This document shows, one piece after another, positions 1 through 3,762 of a stretch of DNA of 6,191 nucleotides. Both the position numbers and the translations under genes were made by a program. The first letter of the stretch is position 1, and every line of letters starts with the position of its first letter. The stretch is taken from positions 1 through 6,191 of the forward strand of contig CANPXA010000109.1 in assembly GCA_947585525.1 (NCBI GenBank), read 5' to 3'. The notes beneath the pieces were generated by a model. It made no database searches and had not been told where the DNA came from. It saw only the letters and a program-made list of their open reading frames with translations. Source of the DNA: an uncultured Akkermansia sp. GTDB lineage: Bacteria; Verrucomicrobiota; Verrucomicrobiia; Verrucomicrobiales; Akkermansiaceae.

Positions 1-441
1 TTCGAATTCATCCACCCCTTTGCCGATGGCAATGGCCGACTGGGGCGCTTCTGGCAATCGCTCTTGCTGGCAGCAGCTCACCCCGTGTTTGCCTACATCC
101 CCGTAGAGAACCTCGTGCATCACTCGCAATCTGCCTACTATGCCGCGATTTCTTCCAGCACGGAACTCGCAGACTGCTCCCCTTTTATTGAATTCATGCT
201 CACCGCCATCCATGACGCACTCGTTTCCCATATCCGTACCCGGCGCCCCGTCCCATCGAGTTCTCCCCGGCAACGCCGTGTACAAGTAGAATCACGCATT
301 CTTTCCTTGTTCCGCTCCACTCCTGCCCCCACCGTTGCGCAACTTGCGCAGAAATTGCACGTTTCCGAGCGCACAATCGCCCGCCGACTGGCAAGTTTGC
401 GCGAACGCGGTCTCCTTTCACCATCAAAGCGAACCCGGTAA
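1..441 (+). CDS. Fic family protein with C-terminal winged helix (3' part only)
   Basis: The reading frame is open from the first base, so the N-terminus lies outside the window; 146 residues remain. Visible residues 5-16 read HPFADGNGRLGR, a complete match to the Fic active-site motif HxFx(D/E)GNGRxxR. His5 is the predicted catalytic base, Asp9 the metal ligand, and Gly-Asn-Gly-Arg the phosphate-binding loop. Fic enzymes usually transfer AMP from ATP to Ser, Thr or Tyr of a target protein. After a helical linker and a basic Pro/Ser/Arg-rich stretch (about residues 77-90), residues 90-146 look like a winged helix-turn-helix (AQLAQKLHVSERTIARRL), as in Fic-wHTH proteins that may bind DNA or use the wing for assembly. 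The inhibitory alpha-helix motif, if any, would be upstream and cannot be assessed. The stop is TAA at 439-441. No partner antitoxin gene follows, so a toxin-antitoxin role is not supported. The target is unknown. Confidence 0.9.
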   Translation, partial: FEFIHPFADGNGRLGRFWQSLLLAAAHPVFAYIPVENLVHHSQSAYYAAISSSTELADCSPFIEFMLTAIHDALVSHIRTRRPVPSSSPRQRRVQVESRILSLFRSTPAPTVAQLAQKLHVSERTIARRLASLRERGLLSPSKRTR

Positions 442-514
442 GGTCGAAACTTCCTTGACTCATTCCCGCCAAGCGCCAGCATGGACAAATTGGTTCAAAT
501 TGGGGTCAAGGAGC

Positions 515-572
515 TTCAAATCGGCTCATTTTTGCGTTAAAATGCGCCCCGATTCATCCGAAAGTGAGCCGA
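515..572 (+). promoter_or_regulatory. Possible promoter overlapped by an inverted repeat
   Basis: TTCAAA (515-520), a 17-base spacer and TAAAAT (538-543) resemble a sigma-70 promoter with a start near 550. An 8-bp inverted repeat, TCGGCTCA (521-528) and TGAGCCGA (565-572), puts one arm inside the spacer and the other just past the expected start, a plausible operator layout. The next confident gene is rpsU, about 200 bases on, so this could be a distal rpsU promoter or drive a short RNA. The only ORF close by is 22 codons (575-643) and is not convincing. Another small hairpin, GGGAA and TTCCC around AGCG, sits at 599-612. No experimental support can be read from sequence. Confidence 0.4.
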
Positions 573-677
573 AAATGAGAACGGACGAGAGAGTTTCCGG
601 GAAAGCGTTCCCCCATGGCTTACGCAGGATAGACAAACGATGAACGAGATTTTCTTTCCAGTCGGGAGAGAATTCGC

Positions 678-706
678 TTGACAGGTCGGGGAGAATCATA
701 TATCTT
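678..706 (+). promoter_or_regulatory. rpsU promoter (sigma-70 type)
   Basis: A perfect -35 box TTGACA (678-683) is followed by a 17-base spacer and TATCTT (701-706). Transcription would start near 713 and give a leader of about 40 bases before the rpsU ATG at 753. This is the best promoter match in the window, as expected for a ribosomal protein gene. The leader has no Shine-Dalgarno sequence at normal spacing. It carries an ACC-rich run and an A-rich AAGAAAAAGA just before the start. Confidence 0.65.
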
Positions 707-752
707 TTCGCCACGTTCTGAAGGGACGAACACCACCACCAAGAAAAAGACT

Positions 753-989
753 ATGCGTTCTGTAACTGTACGTAAAGGAGAGCCGATCGACCGTGCGCTG
801 AAGCGCTTGAAGACTAAGCTGGATACCGAGGGGATTCTGGAAGAGATGCGCCGCCGCCGCGCGTTTGAAAGCCCCATGGATGAGAAAAAGCGCAAAGCGC
901 GTTCCGCAAGCAAGCGTAACAAGGTGAAGTGGCGCTTTACGAACAAGGAGGAAATTCCCGCATCGGCGGTGACTCCTGCTGAGGGTTGA
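753..989 (+). CDS. rpsU: Small ribosomal subunit protein bS21
   Basis: A 78-residue, strongly basic protein that matches bS21, which sits on the platform of the 30S subunit near the 16S rRNA 3' end and helps in initiation. The family pattern is clear: an N-terminal strand (MRSVTVRKGEPIDRALKRLK), a first helix, the core GILEEMRRRRAFESP at about residues 33-47, then a Lys/Arg-rich helix (DEKKRKARSASKRNK). It is slightly longer than the usual 57-71 residues because of a short Glu/Pro/Ala tail. I chose ATG 753 because it begins the conserved strand; the frame stays open upstream to a TTG at 678, but that TTG is the -35 box itself. There is no Shine-Dalgarno sequence, only an A-rich stretch. It has its own promoter and terminator, so it appears monocistronic. 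Confidence 0.95.
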   Translation: MRSVTVRKGEPIDRALKRLKTKLDTEGILEEMRRRRAFESPMDEKKRKARSASKRNKVKWRFTNKEEIPASAVTPAEG

Positions 990-1019
990 TTCAGCAAAGG
1001 CGGATCATAAAAACAGCCT

Positions 1020-1033
1020 GCCTCTGATGAGGC
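1020..1033 (+). other. Small hairpin 3' of rpsU
   Basis: GCCTC (1020-1024) and GAGGC (1029-1033) pair around a TGAT loop, 30 bases after the rpsU stop and just ahead of the terminator. It may protect the 3' end or be a partial terminator; it has no T-tract of its own. Confidence 0.45.
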
Positions 1034-1039
1034 CCACCG

Positions 1040-1074
1040 TGCGGCTTTCTACTTCGGAAGGGAGCCGCATTTCT
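1040..1074 (+). terminator. rpsU terminator
   Basis: TGCGGCT (1040-1046) pairs with AGCCGCA (1063-1069). The 16-base interior can add a small inner stem (CTT/AAG around CGG). A short, imperfect T-rich run (TTTCT, 1070-1074) follows. The position 51 bases after the rpsU stop fits a Rho-independent terminator, though the T-tract is modest. Confidence 0.7.
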
Positions 1075-1079
1075 GTACA

Positions 1080-1204
1080 CCGTTGACTTCCCCCAGGACA
1101 ACCGTATTTGAGAGAAGTTCATCAACGGAGAGAAAACTCTTATTGATTGATATCATCGTTGATGCATATCAAAAATCATGACAACAAGCGGTCATCATGA
1201 TGAC
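1080..1204. other. Dyad-rich non-coding segment between convergent genes
   Basis: No credible ORF is present, but inverted repeats are dense. CCGTTGA (1080-1086) can pair with TCAACGG (1122-1128). The overlapping CATCAACG (1120-1127) can instead pair with CGTTGATG (1157-1164), so the two stems exclude each other. Further on are TGATATCA (1148-1155), TTGAT/ATCAA around GCAT (1159-1172), ATGAC/GTCAT (1178-1182 and 1191-1195), and the perfect 14-bp palindrome GTCATCATGATGAC (1191-1204). A weak promoter-like pair, TTGACT (1083-1088) and TATTTG (1105-1110), would read rightward. It could be a small RNA, protein-binding sites, or part of the adjacent repeat element; I cannot choose between these. 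Confidence 0.45.
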
Positions 1205-1213
1205 GGCTCTCAA

Positions 1214-1290
1214 AATTCGTAATTCGTAATTCGTAATTCGTAATTCGTAATTCGTAATTCGTAATTCGTAATTCGTAATTCGTAATTCGT
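1214..1290. repeat. Heptamer tandem repeat, 11 exact copies of AATTCGT
   Basis: The unit AATTCGT is repeated 11 times without a single mismatch (77 bp), flanked by CAA on the left and AAATGG on the right. It lies between the convergent rpsU and glucosaminidase-like genes. Read on the minus strand in frame, seven codons spell the cycle T-N-Y-E-L-R-I; from memory, spurious proteins with this motif occur in many bacterial genomes, so the repeat type is probably widespread and non-coding. Perfect identity suggests recent expansion by slippage, and copy number may vary between strains. It is too short-period and spacer-free to be CRISPR. Confidence 0.97.
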
Positions 1291-1294
1291 AAAT

Positions 1295-1322
1295 GGAAAA
1301 CGCATTTCCAAATGCGCTTGCC
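1295..1322 (-). terminator. Hairpin after the heptamer array; probable terminator of the minus-strand gene
   Basis: CGCATTT (1301-1307) and AAATGCG (1310-1316) form a perfect 7-bp stem around CC. Read on the minus strand it is followed by TTTT (1300-1297), as expected for a terminator of the glucosaminidase-like gene that ends at 1352. A longer imperfect stem, GGAAAACGC (1295-1303) with GCGCTTGCC (1314-1322), pairs at 7 of 9 positions and corresponds to the perfect stem at 3687-3707. Confidence 0.6.
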
Positions 1323-1351
1323 CTGCGTCTCCCATCAACAATGCCCCCACC

Positions 1352-1795
1352 TCAACCCTGCTTTTCTACCGGTGCGGGGTAAACAGAAGAGACGTCGCCC
1401 CAGCGTCCATTCCGGATGTTGCGCATGAAAGACCGCACATGCGCAGCCCAGGGAGTACGAGTCTGGCAATAGCTCCTTCCGATCTGAGCGACGGTGACAC
1501 GTCCGCGAGCCTTGTACTTGGCGAGGATGGAACCGAGGTGCTTCACGCAATCCTCCTTGGAAGCATACGAACGCTGACCACGGCGTCCCATAATCCCAGC
1601 CAAATTATTTTTCGTACGAGCCGCTTTTGAGGTAGCGTTGCCTGATTCGTGCCGGATAATAGCTTCCATCAGCACGGGATCCACTCCATTCACCCGCGCC
1701 ACATCCCGTATCGCCGGGCGCAACTCACTCACGACGTCAGCCCCGGCCACCAGCACCCCCAGCAGGCACACGCAAGCTGTTATGATGCTCTTCAT
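1352..1795 (-). CDS. Exported glucosaminidase/lysozyme-like protein
   Basis: A 147-residue protein beginning with a signal peptide: Lys2, a hydrophobic core at about residues 4-18, and an AGA|D cleavage site near residue 19. It should act in the periplasm or outside the cell. The mature part resembles small glucosaminidase (GH73-like) or transglycosylase-like domains that cut peptidoglycan glycan strands. Visible signs are DPVLMEAIIRHESG with the likely catalytic Glu50, TSKAARTKNNLAGI (55-68), a Y-x-S-x-E-D segment (77-82) and the late Y-C...W-A pair (Tyr109, Trp116). The second acidic residue is not obvious, so the exact bond cleaved is uncertain. I chose ATG at 1795 because the signal peptide starts there; the frame is open further upstream without homology. 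AGGA lies 8-11 bases upstream but overlaps the -10 box. It is monocistronic, divergent from the small ribosomal protein gene and convergent with rpsU. Confidence 0.8.
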   Translation of the reverse strand: MKSIITACVCLLGVLVAGADVVSELRPAIRDVARVNGVDPVLMEAIIRHESGNATSKAARTKNNLAGIMGRRGQRSYASKEDCVKHLGSILAKYKARGRVTVAQIGRSYCQTRTPWAAHVRSFMRNIRNGRWGDVSSVYPAPVEKQG

Positions 1796-1802
1796 GGGTA
1801 TT

Positions 1803-1831
1803 ATCCTACCATATCCTATCATATCGGTCAA
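1803..1831 (-). promoter_or_regulatory. Promoter of the glucosaminidase-like gene with 10-bp phased repeats
   Basis: On the minus strand TTGACC (1831-1826) is followed by 17 bases and TAGGAT (1808-1803). Seven bases then separate the -10 box from the ATG at 1795, so transcription would begin at or next to the start codon. The same stretch consists of three imperfect 10-bp direct repeats on the plus strand: TATCCTACCA (1802-1811), TATCCTATCA (1812-1821) and TATCGGTCAA (1822-1831), one helical turn apart. Confidence 0.5.
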
Positions 1832-1879
1832 GTTATTTCTTCTATAGTCCAGAAAACGAATGGATTCCAACTTAACAAT

Positions 1880-1948
1880 TTGAAGGATTCAAGGACGGAA
1901 ACCGACGTTAACTCCCGGTCGGTGGTGGCAAAACTGTCTGTTTTTTGC
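1880..1948. other. Inverted repeats in the divergent intergenic region
   Basis: Between the glucosaminidase-like gene and the small ribosomal protein gene are three dyads: TTGAA/TTCAA around GGA (1880-1892), ACCGAC/GTCGGT (1901-1906 and 1918-1923), and GCAAAA/TTTTGC (1928-1933 and 1943-1948). A T6 run is at 1941-1946 and an A7 run at 1951-1957. They may be regulator sites or a leftover terminator. I see no gene in 1796-2085. Confidence 0.35.
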
Positions 1949-1979
1949 ACAAAAAAAGGTTGGTCATTATTCTTTCTGC

Positions 1980-2008
1980 TTGACTTTTGCTTGAAAAGGT
2001 AGTTTGAT
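1980..2008 (+). promoter_or_regulatory. Promoter of the AURKAIP1/COX24-like gene
   Basis: TTGACT (1980-1985, 5 of 6 to consensus), a 17-base spacer and TTTGAT (2003-2008, 4 of 6). The predicted start near 2015 gives a leader of about 70 bases before the ATG at 2086. There is no Shine-Dalgarno sequence in front of that ATG. Confidence 0.5.
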
Positions 2009-2085
2009 AGCGCGCCGACATGGTGGACGGATGCATCCTGCTTCGTACATCGTGCGGATATTTCAATAACCGTTTAACAAGTATT

Positions 2086-2190
2086 ATGGGATCCCTGAAG
2101 AAGAGACGTAAGGCTAAGATTAATAAACACAAGCGCAGCAAGCGTATGCGTCAGAACCGCCACAAGAAGCGTTTGCGTTATAAGTCCTGA
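2086..2190 (+). CDS. AURKAIP1/COX24-domain small ribosomal protein (mS38/bS22-like)
   Basis: A 34-residue, extremely basic peptide starting MGSLKKRRKAKINKHKRSK and ending NRHKKRLRYKS, with about half of its residues Lys or Arg and no acidic residue. This is the pattern of the bacterial AURKAIP1/COX24 family (Pfam PF08213): a Gly-Ser start, K-R-R-x-K-x-x-x-H-K-x-x-K-R core and N-R-H-K-K tail. Relatives are mitochondrial mS38 and mycobacterial bS22, which lie on the small subunit near the decoding centre and contact 16S helix 44. A role as a small-subunit protein is inferred from that homology. The ORF is short enough to be missed by gene finders, but it has its own promoter, two 3' hairpins and a strong terminator. 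ATG 2086 is chosen because MGS is the conserved N-terminus; the preceding AACAAGTATT lacks a Shine-Dalgarno sequence. Confidence 0.9.
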   Translation: MGSLKKRRKAKINKHKRSKRMRQNRHKKRLRYKS

Positions 2191-2192
2191 GT

Positions 2193-2221
2193 CCTGCATC
2201 GGCAGGCAGGGACGGCTTTTT
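2193..2221 (+). terminator. First hairpin after the small ribosomal protein gene
   Basis: CCTGC (2193-2197) and GCAGG (2202-2206) pair around ATCG directly after the stop codon. A TTTTT run (2217-2221) follows only after 10 bases, so this is a weak or partial terminator, or a 3' stabilising stem ahead of the stronger hairpin at 2244. Confidence 0.45.
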
Positions 2222-2243
2222 CACGTACAGTCGATCCCCGTTC

Positions 2244-2279
2244 ACGGCACATCCTTTTCCTTGGGACGTGCCGTTTTTT
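2244..2279 (+). terminator. Strong Rho-independent terminator
   Basis: ACGGCAC (2244-2250) pairs with GTGCCGT (2268-2274). One A/C mismatch and a further TCC/GGA pairing extend the stem, and the T-tract TTTTTT (2274-2279) follows at once. It ends the transcript of the small ribosomal protein gene. On the minus strand there is no T-tract, so it does not serve the acyltransferase gene that ends at 2304. Confidence 0.88.
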
Positions 2280-2303
2280 ATGCCCCCGTGACGACCGGTC
2301 CCT

Positions 2304-3419
2304 TTATATCTTGACGAAAATACGCTTGCTCCACAAGAGGAAGCAGACAAACCACGCAGCAACCAAATAGAACGCGGCAAAGACAACGGGACGGAGCGAT
2401 GGATCAATCGTCAGCGCCCCCATTAGCAAATTGCAACCCTCTTCACACAACATTCCAAATCCCGGCAAATGCGTGATGAGGTAGATCAACAAAGCATTCA
2501 TCCCTACCACACGCAGAGGCAAACTCAGTCTCTCTCCCACTCTCCCCCTGTCGCATAATACTCGAAAAACAGCCAATAACAGGAAACTGAAACCTCCTGC
2601 CATCAACACAAACGCGGGGGTCCATATCCCTTTGATCACAGCCCCACAGTTGCTCCCCAAAATCAGACATACACACCCAATAAGCGCCAGGAGTCCTGCC
2701 TGCTTTCCCATCCCGAGGGCAGATCTGCACACGTGTCCCGCGCCGTAGCCCAACAAGGCGAGAGCCGCTGCGGAGACGATGCAGAGGGGACCCTCCGGAT
2801 CGTATGTCCCGTTGTGAAGGACGCCGGGACAGAGCCATTGATCCACTTTCGCATTGATGCAACCCGAGGGAGTCATGTCGCCCCCGAAGTGCTGCAAGCT
2901 CCACACGCCGACCAGGATTGTCAGGGAAAGCACAATCATAACCCAAGTGCGCCTCAGCCAGATTGCAGCCGTCCCGGCAAGTGCACAGCTGATGCCGATA
3001 AGCGCGAGCACCGAGGCATAGCGAAATCCGTTCAATGAGGGAGTGAAGACAAAGTAGGTGTACATATCCCACGTACTCACCAAAATACCCAGGAACGACA
3101 GAATGAGTGCTCGCTTCCAAAGTTTGCCCGTCAACGCCCAGCGACTCTTTCCCTGCTCCCCGGCGCGGGAAAGCGAAAAATACATCGATGCCCCGCTGAT
3201 GAAAACAAACAGGGGAAACACCAGATCGTACACGGTCAACCCTTCCCAACTACAATGCCCCAACTGCCGCCATATCTCGTTTCTCACTCCCTCCGGCACA
3301 TATTGCGCCAATGCCCGCAGTAAGCTGTCCAGCCCGATGATGATCAACATATCAAGTCCACGCAGTGCATCCAACGAAAGCAAACGCCGCGGTGCGACGC
3401 GAGTCAGAGAGGTCTCCAT
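2304..3419 (-). CDS. DUF5009/HGSNAT-like membrane acyltransferase
   Basis: A 371-residue polytopic inner-membrane protein with about 9-11 hydrophobic segments. The start RRLLSLDALRGLDM (11-24) is typical of the family related to heparan-alpha-glucosaminide N-acetyltransferase (PF07786/DUF5009). It is followed by GHCSWEGLTVYDLVFPLF (54-71), whose His55 lies near the usual H-x-x-W-x-G-x-x-x-x-D-x-x-F-P motif. DPEGPL (207-212) precedes a long membrane segment, IWTPAFVLMAGG (265-276) is next, and GMNALLIYL (306-314) is near the C-terminus. HGSNAT moves an acetyl group across the membrane onto terminal glucosamine; bacterial members' acceptors are mostly unknown, so acylation of a surface or imported amino-sugar is inference. 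The length fits the family. The frame stays open to 3845, but the extra residues cross the heptamer repeat and run into glnS, so ATG 3419 is preferred. No Shine-Dalgarno sequence or good terminator is visible. Confidence 0.88.
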   Translation of the reverse strand: METSLTRVAPRRLLSLDALRGLDMLIIIGLDSLLRALAQYVPEGVRNEIWRQLGHCSWEGLTVYDLVFPLFVFISGASMYFSLSRAGEQGKSRWALTGKLWKRALILSFLGILVSTWDMYTYFVFTPSLNGFRYASVLALIGISCALAGTAAIWLRRTWVMIVLSLTILVGVWSLQHFGGDMTPSGCINAKVDQWLCPGVLHNGTYDPEGPLCIVSAAALALLGYGAGHVCRSALGMGKQAGLLALIGCVCLILGSNCGAVIKGIWTPAFVLMAGGFSFLLLAVFRVLCDRGRVGERLSLPLRVVGMNALLIYLITHLPGFGMLCEEGCNLLMGALTIDPSLRPVVFAAFYLVAAWFVCFLLWSKRIFVKI

Positions 3420-3423
3420 ACCT

Positions 3424-3454
3424 AATATACGTTTTCTATGAAAAAATCTTTCAA
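3424..3454 (-). promoter_or_regulatory. Possible promoter of the acyltransferase gene
   Basis: On the minus strand TTGAAA (3454-3449) and TATATT (3429-3424) are separated by 19 bases, longer than ideal. Only four bases separate TATATT from the ATG at 3419, so a transcript from here would be leaderless or start inside the codon. A different upstream promoter is also possible. Confidence 0.3.
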
Positions 3455-3635
3455 AGGAAAACGATGCCCCCATTCGTGTCTCAACAATATTTTCTCCGTT
3501 CTTATTCAACCCATTTCCCATGGTTTCCTCGCTGGAGAAAGCTAGGACGATAAAATGATCCATGTATCCACAAACCTTTCTCATCACGCATAACACCGGT
3601 TTTTCAAATTCCTCTGCGATACCGCTCCGCCAGAT

Positions 3636-3650
3636 TGCGCCAGTGGCGCA
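3636..3650. other. 15-bp inverted repeat in the glnS/acyltransferase intergenic region
   Basis: TGCGCCA and TGGCGCA are perfect 7-bp arms around a single G. The site lies 11 bases before the short heptamer array and about 113 bases before glnS. It looks like a dimeric regulator site, but could also be the outer arm of the repeat element that follows. The rest of 3420-3635 shows no gene. Confidence 0.4.
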
Positions 3651-3661
3651 CAAATTTCCCC

Positions 3662-3682
3662 AATCGTAAATCGTAAATCGTA
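3662..3682. repeat. Short heptamer array, three copies of AATCGTA
   Basis: Three exact head-to-tail copies of AATCGTA, then a partial AAT. In the phase AAATCGT the unit differs from the 11-copy array at 1214-1290 (AATTCGT) at one position. On the minus strand the in-frame cycle is T-I-Y-D-L-R-F, again a peptide motif I recall from spurious ORFs in many genomes. Confidence 0.92.
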
Positions 3683-3686
3683 AATA

Positions 3687-3707
3687 GGCAAACGCTCCGC
3701 GTTTGCC
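3687..3707. other. Perfect 9-bp hairpin after the heptamer array
   Basis: GGCAAACGC (3687-3695) and GCGTTTGCC (3699-3707) pair fully around TCC. Neither side has a convincing T-tract, and it lies between divergent genes, so a terminator role is unlikely. The arms align with GGAAAACGC and GCGCTTGCC at 1295-1322, marking a shared repeat element. Confidence 0.8.
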
Positions 3708-3726
3708 CCGGGGTATCTTTCGAGGC

Positions 3727-3755
3727 TTGCGCAGGTGGGGAGGACGTGGTACAAT
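3727..3755 (+). promoter_or_regulatory. glnS promoter, extended -10, apparently leaderless
   Basis: TTGCGC (3727-3732, a weak -35), 17 bases, then TACAAT (3750-3755), preceded by TGG to give an extended -10 (TGnTACAAT). Seven bases separate it from the glnS ATG at 3763, so transcription should begin at or within a base or two of the start codon. A GGGGAGG stretch at 3737-3743 is too far (about 20 bases) to serve as a ribosome binding site and falls in the promoter spacer. Confidence 0.6.
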
Positions 3756-3762
3756 CGCGCGC

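Noticed and set aside
1..441. Fic toxin-antitoxin module
   Set aside because: The protein carries a winged helix typical of housekeeping class Fic proteins, and no small antitoxin gene follows; the upstream side is outside the window.
575..643. 22-codon ORF after the orphan promoter
   Set aside because: No Shine-Dalgarno sequence, no recognisable motif and no codon signal; chance is a sufficient explanation.
678..752. TTG start for rpsU giving 25 extra residues
   Set aside because: The TTG is the first half of the -35 box of the rpsU promoter, so it would lie outside the transcript, and bS21 homology begins at ATG 753.
1214..1290. CRISPR array
   Set aside because: The 7-bp units are directly adjacent with no spacers and no cas genes nearby.
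2244..2279. Bidirectional terminator shared with the acyltransferase gene
   Set aside because: On the minus strand the stem is followed by GAACGGGG, not a T-tract; the T run lies before the stem in that direction.
2293..2300. Perfect palindrome GACCGGTC as a regulatory site
   Set aside because: Only 8 bp, at the 3' end of a gene, and expected often by chance at this base composition.
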